From the NCBI GenBank assembly GCA_026400435.1, contig JAPLOZ010000099.1, forward strand, positions 1 to 64,000: a stretch of DNA of 64,000 nt. The letters run 5' to 3'. This DNA is from Hyphomicrobiales bacterium (GTDB taxonomy: Bacteria > Pseudomonadota > Alphaproteobacteria > Rhizobiales > Rhizobiaceae). Position 1 is the stretch's first letter. Every line of letters begins with the position of its first letter. The position numbers were made by a program, and so were the translations under genes. Positions 8,623 to 18,108 of the stretch are shown piece after piece. The notes under the pieces were generated by a model. The model searched no databases. It was not told the DNA's origin and saw only the letters and a list, made by a program, of their open reading frames with translations.

Positions 8623-10071
8623 ATGTCCGCGACAAGACCGTCGAGCAGCGTTGCGGGACCGGCCGAACCTGGCAACGAGACGCTGACCGTTCCATTGCTG
8701 GTGGTGCTTGCGGTGGTCGTCGTGGCGGGCCTGCTGTTCGGCTACGACCAGGGCGTGATCTCCGGCGCCCTCAATGGCATCAAGCAGCACTTCACACTGA
8801 CTTCGATCCTGGTCGAGGTGGTGACGAGCTGGGTGACGCTCGGCGCACTCGGCGGTTCGCTGCTCGGCGGCTACCTCGCCGACCGCTACGGACGCCGCCG
8901 CGCGGTACTGATCGCCGGCCTGCTGTTCATTCTGGGCGCACTGCTGCAGGCGCTGGCGCCGGACATCACGCTGCTGGTGCTCGGTCGCCTGGCTGTCGGT
9001 TTCGGCGTCGGCGTGGCGGCGGTGGCAGCCCCACTCTATGGCTCGGAGCTTGCGCCGACGGCGCATCGTGGCCGCTTCGTCGCCGCCTATCAACTCGCCA
9101 TCACCATCGGCATCTTCCTCGCTTATCTGGTCAATGCAGGGCTAGCGGAGAACGATGCATGGCGCTGGATGCTCGGCATCTCGGTGGTGCCCGGAATCCT
9201 GCTCGTCCTGATCGGGGCGCTCGGCGTGGAATCGCCGCGATGGCTGGTCAAGGTGAACCGGCGCGACGAAGCGCGGACGGTGCTGGGAAAGGTGTGGCCC
9301 GGCGAGGACACAACCGCGCGGCTCACCGCGATCGAACACGCGCTGGACGAAGAGGCCGGCACCGCCTCGTGGGCGGAAGTGTTCAATCCGGCATGGCGCA
9401 AGCCGCTGATGATCGCGCTTGGCCTCGCCGTGTTCCAGCAGATCACCGGCATCAACGCGATCATCTACTACGCCAACCAGATCTTCGCCGCGGCCGGCTT
9501 CTCGACCCCGGCCATGCAGACGACCGCAACCACATGGGCCGTCGGCGGCGTCAACGTGGCGGCGACCTTCATCGCCATCGCCTTCATCGACAAGCTTGGA
9601 CGGCGTCCGCTGTTGCTGGTCGGGCTGATCGGCATGGGCGTAGCACTGCTGGTTGTCGGCATGGCCTTCCTGTCGATCGACGGCCAGCCGGCAGGAGATG
9701 GCCAGGCCCCTGGCGGACCTACGACAGCGGGCATCGTCACGCTGGTGGCTCTCGTCGTCTTCATCGTCTCCTTCGCCTTCTCGCTCGGCCCGGTCACCTG
9801 GACCGTCATCAACGAGATCTTTCCAGGCCAGGTGCGCGGACGCGCGGTGGCGGTGGCGACTGCCGTCAACTGGGGCTCGGCCTTCCTCGTCAGCCAGTTC
9901 TTCCTGACGCTGATCGGCGCGATCGGCACCTCCTGGACGTTCTGGCTGTTCGCCTTCTTCTGCGCCGTCGGCTGGATCTGGGTCTATCGTACCGTACCCG
10001 AGACCAAGGGGCGGACACTGGAAGAGATCGAGCGGAGCTGGACCGGACAGGCCTCGCTTGCGACTGGATGA
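8623..10071 (+). CDS. Sugar porter family MFS transporter (proton symporter)
   Basis: The 482-residue inner-membrane protein has about 12 membrane segments. Family signatures are LFGYDQGVISGAL in TM1, DRYGRRRA in the TM2-3 loop, PESPRWL-like VESPRWLVK before the central loop, DKLGRRPLLL, and PETKGRTLEEIE at the C-terminus. These mark XylE/GalP/AraE-type hexose or pentose importers. The ATG at 8623 is chosen because GGGGGAA precedes it; an upstream in-frame ATG at 8509 would add a non-membrane tail. A 6-phosphogluconate dehydrogenase gene follows by 101 bases, which fits sugar use. The actual sugar is unknown. Confidence 0.9.
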   Translation: MSATRPSSSVAGPAEPGNETLTVPLLVVLAVVVVAGLLFGYDQGVISGALNGIKQHFTLTSILVEVVTSWVTLGALGGSLLGGYLADRYGRRRAVLIAGLLFILGALLQALAPDITLLVLGRLAVGFGVGVAAVAAPLYGSELAPTAHRGRFVAAYQLAITIGIFLAYLVNAGLAENDAWRWMLGISVVPGILLVLIGALGVESPRWLVKVNRRDEARTVLGKVWPGEDTTARLTAIEHALDEEAGTASWAEVFNPAWRKPLMIALGLAVFQQITGINAIIYYANQIFAAAGFSTPAMQTTATTWAVGGVNVAATFIAIAFIDKLGRRPLLLVGLIGMGVALLVVGMAFLSIDGQPAGDGQAPGGPTTAGIVTLVALVVFIVSFAFSLGPVTWTVINEIFPGQVRGRAVAVATAVNWGSAFLVSQFFLTLIGAIGTSWTFWLFAFFCAVGWIWVYRTVPETKGRTLEEIERSWTGQASLATG

Positions 10072-10172
10072 GACCGGTCGGGGCGGCTCCCGGTTTTCGC
10101 GAACCTGTCAAACGGATGTCCGCAAAGTTTGCTACGCACCTATTTCGGACATGAAAACAGGGATCACCGACA

Positions 10173-11177
<1,005 letters not shown>

Positions 11178-11325
11178 GGAAGCCGATCGCAAAGCAGGCA
11201 GAAGAGAATCCACCCTCAAGCCGGCTCGGAACGAGGAAAACCCAGTGTATTAACGTCTGGCTTATTGAAGCCTGGCGACTTCGGTGGTCAGATGGGTGTC
11301 TGAACGCAACCTGAGGGGTAGAGTT

Positions 11326-12126
11326 GTGAAGCAGTATCGATTTTTGCTGGCGTGCTGTCTGGCTCTCGCCACATCGGCCGCTTTCGCAGAGGACGACAAT
11401 CAGGATCTCGCCAGGCAGCTCTCCAACCCGGTTGCGTCGCTGATCAGCGTGCCGTTTCAGTTCAACTACAATGAAGGGTACGGGCCGAACGACGGCCAGC
11501 AGGTGACGCTGAACATCCAGCCTGTCATTCCGTTTTCGCTGAACGAGGACTGGACGCTGATCTCGCGCACCATTCTGCCCATCATCTGGCAGAATGACAT
11601 CGCGGGCGACTCCGGCGAACAGACCGGGCTGGGCGACACTACGCAGAGCCTGTTCTTTTCGCCGAAGAGGCCTGGGCCCTCAGGCATCATCTGGGGCGTC
11701 GGTCCGGTCTTCCTGGTTCCGACCGGGACGGACGACCTGCTCGGTACCGGCAAGTGGGGCGCCGGCCCGACAGGTGTGGTTCTCAGGCAGTTTGGCGGCT
11801 GGACGGTCGGTGCATTGGCAAACCACATCTGGTCCTTCGCCGGTGACGGCGACCGTGCCGATGTCAGCTCGACATTCCTGCAGCCGTTCGTCTCCTTCAC
11901 GACTCCAGACGCATGGACGTTCGGCCTCAATACGGAAAGTACATATAACTGGGAGACCGGAGACTGGTCGGTACCCATCAATTTCACAGTGGGCAAGCTG
12001 GTCAAGTTCGACAAGCAGCCGGTCAGTTTCACGGCCGGCCTGCGCTACTGGGCCGAAAGCCCCGACAGCGGCCCGGACGGGCTCGGCTTCCGCGGCGTGG
12101 TGACGTTCCTGTTCCCGACGAAGTAG
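11326..12126 (+). CDS. Putative outer-membrane beta-barrel protein, 'transporter' family
   Basis: The protein has 266 residues. A GTG at 11326 with GAGGGG 8 bases upstream starts a clean Sec signal (KQYRFLLACCLALATSAAFA, cut before EDD). The in-frame ATG at 11284 would put 14 non-signal residues ahead of it. The mature part is rich in alternating aromatic and polar residues and Gly/Pro turns (FNYNEGYGPNDGQQVTLNIQ) and ends in TFLFPTK, as in barrel proteins often annotated as transporter or, wrongly, neuromedin U. It may be a small-molecule channel. Function is unproven. Confidence 0.7.
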   Translation: MKQYRFLLACCLALATSAAFAEDDNQDLARQLSNPVASLISVPFQFNYNEGYGPNDGQQVTLNIQPVIPFSLNEDWTLISRTILPIIWQNDIAGDSGEQTGLGDTTQSLFFSPKRPGPSGIIWGVGPVFLVPTGTDDLLGTGKWGAGPTGVVLRQFGGWTVGALANHIWSFAGDGDRADVSSTFLQPFVSFTTPDAWTFGLNTESTYNWETGDWSVPINFTVGKLVKFDKQPVSFTAGLRYWAESPDSGPDGLGFRGVVTFLFPTK

Positions 12127-12145
12127 AGCGGGCGCCTGGCAGAAC

Positions 12146-13180
12146 TTAATCCGCCATCGCCACCAGCGCGTCGGGGTCGTAGCCCAGGCGTATCGCTGCG
12201 CCGATGGGCAGGTCGTCGGCGCCGAAATCGTTTGTTTCGGTCACCGACAGAGGCTTTTCGAAGCCTGGAACATCGACCACGAGATGGGTGATCTCGCCGA
12301 AATAGTGCCGCTCGACGACCTTGCCCGATATTTCGTGGCTGGCTCTGGCGTCGTCCCACAGCACCCGCAGCCGTTCCGGCCGGATGCCCAGCGTGGCGTG
12401 GCCGTTGCCTGAGAAGCCGGCCGGCCTGTCTGTCCTGACGCGGCAGAAGCCCGGCGTATCGAGTGTGATGGTCGCGCCGTTCGCCTCGACCACACTGCCT
12501 TTCATGAAGTTCATGCCGCCGAGGAAGTCGGCGACCTGGCGGTTGGCCGGGCGCTGGTAGATCTCCTTGGGCGAGGCGACCTGCGCAATGCGCCCGCCGA
12601 ACATCACGGCGATGCGGTCTGACAGCGCCAGCGCCTCGTACTGGTCGTGGGTGACGAGCACGAAGGTGATGCCGACCGCCTGCTGCAGGCGGCGAAGCTC
12701 GACCTGCATCTGCTCGCGCAGCTTCTTGTCGAGCGCCGACAGCGGCTCGTCGAGCAGCAGCACCTTGGGCCGCATGACGAGCGCACGGGCGAGTGCGACA
12801 CGCTGGCGCTGGCCACCGGAAAGTTCAGTGGCGCCGCGCTTGCCGAGGCCGACCAGCGAGACCTGCGCCAACGCTCGCAGCCGCTTCAGCCCGTAGGCGA
12901 CGTTCTGCTCGACATTGAGGTGCGGGAAGATGGCGTAGCTCTGGAACACCATGTTGGTCGGGCGGCGGTTGGCCGGGATGCCGTCCATCGGCTGGCCATC
13001 GACGAGGATAGCGCCCGAGGTCGGATCATCGAAGCCGGCGATCATCCTGAGCAGCGTGGTCTTACCGCAGCCCGACGGCCCGAGCAGCGAGAAGAACTCG
13101 CCCTCGCGGATGGTCAGGGTCGCGTCATCCAGCGCCTTGAAGGTGCCGTAGCTGCGGGTCACGCTGCGAATCTCGATCAT
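12146..13180 (-). CDS. ABC transporter ATPase, PotA/spermidine-putrescine type
   Basis: The 344-residue protein has Walker A GPSGCGKT (34-41), Q-loop Q80, signature LSGGQ (120-124), Walker B LLLDEP (141-146) and a C-terminal TOBE-like regulatory domain. It energises import with the permeases at 13221-14947. Between NVAYGL and LSGGQ there are only about 21 residues, roughly 12 fewer than in E. coli PotA, so part of the helical subdomain is missing. I start at the ATG at 13180; the longer open frame reads through the permease in another frame. The partner binding protein is probably the one at 5227. Confidence 0.9.
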   Translation of the reverse strand: MIEIRSVTRSYGTFKALDDATLTIREGEFFSLLGPSGCGKTTLLRMIAGFDDPTSGAILVDGQPMDGIPANRRPTNMVFQSYAIFPHLNVEQNVAYGLKRLRALAQVSLVGLGKRGATELSGGQRQRVALARALVMRPKVLLLDEPLSALDKKLREQMQVELRRLQQAVGITFVLVTHDQYEALALSDRIAVMFGGRIAQVASPKEIYQRPANRQVADFLGGMNFMKGSVVEANGATITLDTPGFCRVRTDRPAGFSGNGHATLGIRPERLRVLWDDARASHEISGKVVERHYFGEITHLVVDVPGFEKPLSVTETNDFGADDLPIGAAIRLGYDPDALVAMAD

Positions 13181-13220
13181 CGGCCGGACTTGCGGCTTTG
13201 GCCCTCCGGCATCTGGCAGC

Positions 13221-14033
13221 TCAGGCAATTGCAACTCCCTTACCCTGGACGCGCCGCTCCGCGCGGCGGCGCAGCGCTTCGGCGATGGTGAGAAGAACGA
13301 AGGACCCGACGAGCAGCAACGTACCGAGCGCCAGCACGCCCGGCAGCTTGGCGGCGAAGCGCAACTGGCCCCAGATGTAAACCGGCAGCGTCGCATCGGT
13401 GCCGGCGAGGAAGAAGGCCATGATGAATTCGTCGAGCGAGATGGTGAAGGAGACGAGCAGCGAGGAGATGATGGCGGGCGCGACCATTGGCAAGGTGACG
13501 CGTCGAAACGTACCGAACGAACTCTCGCCGAGGTCGGCCGATGCCTCCTCAAGGCTGCGGTCGAACCCCTCGAAGCCGGCGTTGAGCACGGTCACCGAAT
13601 AGGGGATGCAGATCAGCACGTGGCCAAGCACCACGGTGAACAGGGACAGCTCGAGCCCGAGCGACAGCATGACGATCAGCAGCGAGATGGCGAGGATGAT
13701 CTCGGGCAGCACCAGCGGCGCCATGATGAGGCCCGACGCGGCGGTGCGGCCGGGGAAGCGGTAGCGCGTGATGGCGCGCGCCGCGCAGATGCCGAGGATG
13801 GTGGCAAGGATGGAGGCGGTGATGCCGACGACGAGGCTGTTCCACGCGGCGGTGGTCAATGCCGGCGTGTTGGTGAGCTCGACGTACCATTTCCAGGTGA
13901 ACCCGGTCAGCGGAAACTTCGGCACCGCCGACGTATTGACCGAAAAGATCGGCAGGAAGATCACCGGCAGGTACAGGAAGACGATGTAGAGGAAGGCGTA
14001 GGCGGGCAGCCATTTCGACAGGATGGCCTTCAT
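13221..14033 (-). CDS. ABC transporter permease, PotC-like
   Basis: The 270-residue inner-membrane protein has about six segments. It carries the EAA loop SLEEASADLGESSFGTFRRVTLP, which docks with the ATPase. The N-terminus LPAYAFLYIVFLYLPVIFLPIFSVN is typical of PotC-type subunits. The ATG at 14033 overlaps the PotB-like stop by 4 bases, so the two permeases are translationally coupled. The ATPase gene follows after a 40-base gap. Ligand inferred to be a polyamine-like or amine compound. Confidence 0.9.
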   Translation of the reverse strand: MKAILSKWLPAYAFLYIVFLYLPVIFLPIFSVNTSAVPKFPLTGFTWKWYVELTNTPALTTAAWNSLVVGITASILATILGICAARAITRYRFPGRTAASGLIMAPLVLPEIILAISLLIVMLSLGLELSLFTVVLGHVLICIPYSVTVLNAGFEGFDRSLEEASADLGESSFGTFRRVTLPMVAPAIISSLLVSFTISLDEFIMAFFLAGTDATLPVYIWGQLRFAAKLPGVLALGTLLLVGSFVLLTIAEALRRRAERRVQGKGVAIA

Positions 14034-14947
14034 CGGATACGCCTGCCCGCCTGCCGGATAATCAGAACGATCGAGGCGGCCATCAGCGTCACCACGATCA
14101 TGGTGATGACGGAGAGCGCGGCGCCCAGCGGCCAGTTGGCGCCACGCTTGAACTGCGTCTCGATGGCGGTCGCGATCATGACGCCGTCCTTGCCGCCGAC
14201 GAGCTTCGGCGTCACGTAGTCGCCGACGGTCGGGATCATGACGATGAGGATCGCCGAGATGACGCCGGGCAGCGACAGCGGCAGGGTGACGCGCAGGAAT
14301 GAGCGGATCGGGCCGTCGCCGAGATCCTTTGCCGCCTCGACAAGCGTCCGGTCGACCTTCTCCAGCGACACGAAGATCGGCAGGATGGCGAACGCCGCCC
14401 ATGCATGCGTGAGCGTGATGACGACCGCGCTCGTGTTGTAGAGCAGCGCGGTCGACGGCTCGTCGATGATGCCGAGCCCCATGAGCCCGGAGTTGAGGAC
14501 GCCGTTGTAGCCGAGGATGACCTTCCATGACATGACGCGCAAAAGGTAGCTGGTCCAAAACGGGATGGTGATGAGGAACAGCCAAAGGCTCTTGTGACGG
14601 CCGCCGTGGAACGAGATGTAGTAGGCGATCGGATAGGCGAGCGACACCGTGAAGAAGCTGACGAGCAGCGACACCCACAGCGAGCGCAGCAGGAGATCGC
14701 GGTAGATCGGCTCGGTCAAGGCGATGCGGTATTGATCCAGCGTGAAGGTGCGGTCGACGGTAAGGTAGTCCTGCGACCAGAAGCTGTAGGTGATGACCAC
14801 CGCGATGGGCGCCACCAGCAGGACCAGTGCGTAGAGAAGCGTCGGGCTGATGAGGGCGAGGCCCTGGGCGCGTTCCGACTGCAGAAGAGGCCTGCGATGG
14901 CCGCGCCCGGAGCGCGGCGAAGCCGATGCTTCCGCGACCGCCGTCAT
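14030..14947 (-). CDS. ABC transporter permease, PotB-like
   Basis: The 305-residue protein has an N-terminal cytoplasmic tail of about 30 residues and about six membrane segments. Its EAA loop is TLVEAAKDLGDGPIRSFLRV. The block FLITIPFWTSYLLRVMSWKVIL matches PotB-type subunits. I start at 14947, the nearest ATG to the first membrane segment; the longer frame to 15739 is an antisense read of the aminotransferase. It heads the minus-strand potB-potC-potA-like operon and is divergent from the aminotransferase, with a shared palindrome at 15174. Confidence 0.9.
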   Translation of the reverse strand: MTAVAEASASPRSGRGHRRPLLQSERAQGLALISPTLLYALVLLVAPIAVVITYSFWSQDYLTVDRTFTLDQYRIALTEPIYRDLLLRSLWVSLLVSFFTVSLAYPIAYYISFHGGRHKSLWLFLITIPFWTSYLLRVMSWKVILGYNGVLNSGLMGLGIIDEPSTALLYNTSAVVITLTHAWAAFAILPIFVSLEKVDRTLVEAAKDLGDGPIRSFLRVTLPLSLPGVISAILIVMIPTVGDYVTPKLVGGKDGVMIATAIETQFKRGANWPLGAALSVITMIVVTLMAASIVLIIRQAGRRIR

Positions 14948-15142
14948 TGCAGCGGTCCGCCGGGGAACTGCGTTCGGCGCGCCGCCGTCAGCATGGCGCA
15001 ACCCGATCGGCGCGAGGCCGACAGGTCTGCGTTGCGGAAGCAAGATATTGGCCGTCGCGCCATCAGCCGTCCCGGGGCTTGCCCGGCGGCAGGGTTCCCG
15101 TCCCGCTTGCCGGCTTTCGATCATCTTGACCGCAGAGCGCGA

Positions 15143-15171
15143 TTGAAAGCAAGCGATTTTTCTGCGATATT
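15143..15171 (+). promoter_or_regulatory. Candidate sigma-70-type promoter for the aminotransferase
   Basis: TTGAAA (15143-15148) and GATATT (15166-15171) are separated by 17 bases, close to the -35/-10 consensus. The palindrome at 15174 begins two bases after the -10, so a bound repressor would cover the transcription start. The aminotransferase ATG is at 15254. The same layout recurs at the Rieske gene. The 306-base gap between 14947 and 15254 holds nothing else I can name apart from this and the operator. Confidence 0.5.
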
Positions 15172-15173
15172 GA

Positions 15174-15189
15174 TTGAACGGACATTCAA
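15174..15189. promoter_or_regulatory. Palindromic operator, copy 2 (TTGAA-N6-TTCAA)
   Basis: The sequence TTGAACGGACATTCAA, flanked by A and T to give an 18-base palindrome, lies between the divergent PotB-like permease (start 14947) and the aminotransferase (start 15254). It sits directly downstream of a good -10 for the aminotransferase, a position typical of repression. It shares all ten half-site bases with the copies at 3519 and 24280. Confidence 0.72.
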
Positions 15190-15253
15190 TATGATGTGAA
15201 GCAAGGCCAGATTTCCAGCGCTTTGGCGCGGAATGAGAAGGCGGAGAGACAAG

Positions 15254-16669
15254 ATGGCGGCAGTCAGGGACTTCAGAGGGATAGAGGCCGGCGACGCAGC
15301 CGCCGACGCCATGGAACTGGCCAGAAGCCACCTCGTCCAGCCGTGGCCATATGCCGGGTCGGTCGGCACGGAAGCGCGCAGCCTGGTGACCTCCGGCGAG
15401 GGCATCTATCTGATCGACGGCGATGGCAAGCGGCTGATCGACGGGCCGGCCGGCATGTGGTGTCTCAATGTCGGCCACCGCCGCGAGGAGTTGGCCCGCG
15501 TGATGTACGACCAGGCAATGGAGCTGTCCTACAACACGCCGTGGTACACGATGAACGCGCCTTCGGCCGAGCTGTCGCGGCGCATAGCGGAGTACGCGCC
15601 CGGCGACCTCAACCATGTGTTCTACACCACCGGCGGATCGTCGGCCGTGGAGACGGCGCTGCGCTTCATGCAATTCTACAACAACGTGCGCGGCAGGCCA
15701 GAGAAGAAGCTGATCCTGTCGCGCGGCGGCGCCTATCACGGCTCGACCTACCTGTCGGCGTCGCTCAACGGGCGGCCGCGCGACCGCGACTGGATGGATG
15801 CGGCCGACGACCTGATCGTCAAGCTGTCGTCGCCCGATCCGTTCCGCAGGCCCAAGGGCATGACAATAGAAGCGTTCGGCGACTTCCTGGTCGATGAATT
15901 ACGCGACACGGTCAAGCGGGTCGGCCCCGAGAGAATCGGCTGCTTCGTCGGCGAACCGATCCAGGCGTCGGGCGGCGTCATCCTGGCGCCGGACGGCTAT
16001 CTGCAGCGCGTCCGCGAGATCTGCCGTGAGAACGATATCCTCTACATCTCCGACGAGGTGGTGACCGGGTTCGGGCGGCTCGGCCATATCTTCGCCTCGC
16101 AGGAGATGTTCGGCATCGACCCGGACATGATCACGTTCGCCAAGGGCGTTACGTCGGGCTATTTCCCGCTCGGCGGCGTCATGATCTCCGAGCGGCTGCT
16201 GAAGGACCTCAACCGCTCGAACCACCCCGACGCGATGTTCGGACACGGACTTACCTATACCAGCCATCCCATAGGCTGCGCGGTGGCGCTCGCCAATCTC
16301 GATCTGCTCGAGGGCGGCATCCTCGAGCACGCGCGCGAGATCGGGCCATATTTCCAACAACGCCTCAAGACGCTGGAGGAACTGCCGCTTGTCGGCGAGG
16401 TGCGCGGCACGGGACTGATGGGCTGCGTCGAGTGCGTGGCCGACCGCGAGAGCAAGGACCCGCTGCAACTCGACAAGGATGTCGGCAAGCGCATCGACGC
16501 GCATTGCCACGAACTGGGCCTGCTGGTGCGGCCGCTGATCAACATGTGCGTGATGAGCCCGCCGCTTGTTATCACCCGCGAACAGGTCGACGATCTCGTC
16601 GCCATCCTGCGCGAAGGCATCTCGCGGACCATGGACGACCTCAGGAAAGAGGGCGTCTGGCAGGGTTGA
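15254..16669 (+). CDS. Class III (omega) aminotransferase, pyridoxal phosphate-dependent
   Basis: The 471-residue protein has the PLP-binding lysine K297 in TFAKGVTSG, the cofactor-ring aspartate block ISDEVVTGFGR (D267), and the phosphate-binding TTGGSSAVETAL near 125-136. It groups by eye with polyamine- or putrescine-pyruvate and taurine-type transaminases. It moves an amino group from an amine to a keto acid. I start at 15254 because GGAGAG lies upstream; the ATG at 15233 adds seven Arg-rich residues. The divergent operator and transporter point to an amine substrate. Confidence 0.9.
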   Translation: MAAVRDFRGIEAGDAAADAMELARSHLVQPWPYAGSVGTEARSLVTSGEGIYLIDGDGKRLIDGPAGMWCLNVGHRREELARVMYDQAMELSYNTPWYTMNAPSAELSRRIAEYAPGDLNHVFYTTGGSSAVETALRFMQFYNNVRGRPEKKLILSRGGAYHGSTYLSASLNGRPRDRDWMDAADDLIVKLSSPDPFRRPKGMTIEAFGDFLVDELRDTVKRVGPERIGCFVGEPIQASGGVILAPDGYLQRVREICRENDILYISDEVVTGFGRLGHIFASQEMFGIDPDMITFAKGVTSGYFPLGGVMISERLLKDLNRSNHPDAMFGHGLTYTSHPIGCAVALANLDLLEGGILEHAREIGPYFQQRLKTLEELPLVGEVRGTGLMGCVECVADRESKDPLQLDKDVGKRIDAHCHELGLLVRPLINMCVMSPPLVITREQVDDLVAILREGISRTMDDLRKEGVWQG

Positions 16670-16722
16670 GTTGCAGTCGCCATCGCCGGCGCCCTGCTGA
16701 CGCGGTTCACTTTGAAGCCGTG

Positions 16723-16751
16723 TTGCAACCAAAGTTTGAAAGGAATATCAA
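16723..16751 (+). promoter_or_regulatory. Candidate promoter upstream of the small RiPP-like gene
   Basis: TTGCAA (16723-16728) and TATCAA (16746-16751) are spaced by 17 bases, in a locally AT-rich stretch 104 bases before the small ORF at 16855. The -10 end overlaps TTGAA-N6-ATCAA (16736-16751), one base away from the TetR palindrome, so some link to that regulon is possible but not shown. Confidence 0.35.
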
Positions 16752-16854
16752 TTGTCCTGTCGTTGGGCGAACGCCTGCCGACAGGGGCAAAGGTGCGGTT
16801 CTTGAAGACCAGACGCAAGCGGTTGTACCAATCAGGATTGCGACGAGGGGTATC

Positions 16855-16977
16855 ATGAAGAAGCTCTACAGATCTCCGACCTTGACGAAGCGAACGGTGC
16901 TGCCATCGGTTACAGCCGCGGTATTGCTGTCGAATGCTCCGGCCCCGGCCCCTGCCCCGGCCCCCGCTCCGGTCTAG
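16855..16977 (+). CDS. Candidate RiPP-like precursor peptide with Ala-Pro repeat tail
   Basis: The 40-residue ORF has a strong ribosome-binding site (GAGGGG, 5 bases before ATG). The N-terminus MKKLYRSPTLTKRTVLPSVT matches the leader pattern YxxPxLxxR..L..VTA that I recall from peptides annotated as lasso-type or putative RiPP precursors in Rhizobiales. YxxP is the contact for RiPP recognition elements. The tail is NAPAPAPAPAPAPV, an unusual core with no Cys, Ser, Thr or ring-forming acid. No modifying enzyme of a known class lies nearby; the next gene is DUF6065-like. The reading frame is convincing, the product type is inference. Confidence 0.6.
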   Translation: MKKLYRSPTLTKRTVLPSVTAAVLLSNAPAPAPAPAPAPV

Positions 16978-17140
16978 ACCGCATCGCCGGTGCACGCAGG
17001 ATGCGGGGTGACGTTCAGGTTTGGCGTGCCCGGACGTCTCGCGGACCGGAGTTGATCGTCCGCTCGCGCCTTGTTTTCTTTCAAGTGGACGGAAGCGCCG
17101 CCGCCATCACCCCTGGATCGGCATTGCCGGATTGTCCTTG

Positions 17141-17890
17141 ATGGAACTGACCTGCTACGTCGACGGGGACGATCGCGGCTTCGAGATCAGGCCCGCTCCC
17201 GGGCGTCGCGCCTGGATGGACTCAGCGCACGAACGCGCACCGTACCGATGTACGCCGTTGGTTATCGCAAACGGCTTCGGATGGGAGCTTCTCTCGCCCG
17301 TCGCGTTCTCGGCAATATGGAATGGAGGCCAGGCGAAAGACGGGCTGGTGGTCCTTGAGGAACCTGGAACGGTGCCGCCCGCGCACAGTCATTTCGGGGA
17401 AGGTATCCTGACGTTTCGCATGCCGCTGGTGTTCAGGACGGATCCGGGAACCGACTTGATCGTCCAGGGTCCGATCAACCGCCCAAAGGACGCTATTTCT
17501 CCCCTGACAGGCATCGTGGAAAGCGATTGGGGGCCGTTCAGTTTCACCATGAACTGGAAGTTCACGCGCGCCAGGACTGCGATCCATTTCGCGAAGGGCG
17601 AACCGTTCTGCACCATCATACCGGTCGAGCGCGGGGCGCTTGAGAAAATCCATCCAAGGATGGTGCCTCTCTCTGCCGAACCGGCGCTCAAGACCAGCCA
17701 TGCCAAATGGATCGCAGCCAGGAACGCGTTCAATGAAGACCTGCTCATAGAAGGCTCGCAGGCGCGCGAATCCGGGTGGCAGAAGCACTACCAGCGCGGG
17801 GTAGATCCCGACGGCAATCGCGGCCCTGATTCACATCGCACCAAGACCACATTGCGGCGCTTCAAACGGGTTCCGAAAGAAGACTTCTAG
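17141..17890 (+). CDS. DUF6065-like protein of unknown function
   Basis: The 249-residue cytosolic protein has no signal or membrane segment. Conserved-looking blocks are RPAPGRRAWMDS, FGWELLSPVAFSAIWNGG, SHFGEGILTF, APLTG-like SPLTGIVESDWGPFSFTMNW, and KHYQRGVDPDG near the C-terminus. I recognise these as the DUF6065 pattern, a family without a known reaction. I use the ATG at 17141 although no clear Shine-Dalgarno is seen; TTG codons lie just upstream. It follows the RiPP-like ORF by 163 bases on the same strand, so the two may work together, which is speculative. Confidence 0.72.
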   Translation: MELTCYVDGDDRGFEIRPAPGRRAWMDSAHERAPYRCTPLVIANGFGWELLSPVAFSAIWNGGQAKDGLVVLEEPGTVPPAHSHFGEGILTFRMPLVFRTDPGTDLIVQGPINRPKDAISPLTGIVESDWGPFSFTMNWKFTRARTAIHFAKGEPFCTIIPVERGALEKIHPRMVPLSAEPALKTSHAKWIAARNAFNEDLLIEGSQARESGWQKHYQRGVDPDGNRGPDSHRTKTTLRRFKRVPKEDF

Positions 17891-18108
17891 GCAAGATCTG
17901 GCCTGCCAGAGCGTTCGGGCGAGCAGAGCCGGCAGGCTGGGCCGGCAAACTGTTTTTCGCGGCCGGTCGCTTTTCGCGCGGGAGATCGATAGCATCGCTC
18001 ATCGAGGGGTTAGGGCGCGCCGCATATCCGGCGCGACCGCCATGGGAGCGTTTGACCAAGGCTGCAGCGATCGTCGACTGCACCATGGCACAGGTCGGTG
18101 GTGCGGCG

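Noticed and set aside
8514-10154. Plus-strand frame of 546 codons over the sugar porter
   Set aside because: It is the wrong frame; the true porter frame has membrane segments and all family motifs.
12146-13552. ABC ATPase with a 124-residue N-terminal extension
   Set aside because: The extra part is the permease gene read in another frame. The ATPase family starts at MIEIRSVTRSYG.
16736-16751. Fourth operator copy TTGAA-N6-ATCAA before the RiPP-like gene
   Set aside because: One half-site base differs and symmetry is lost, so I do not count it as a regulon member.
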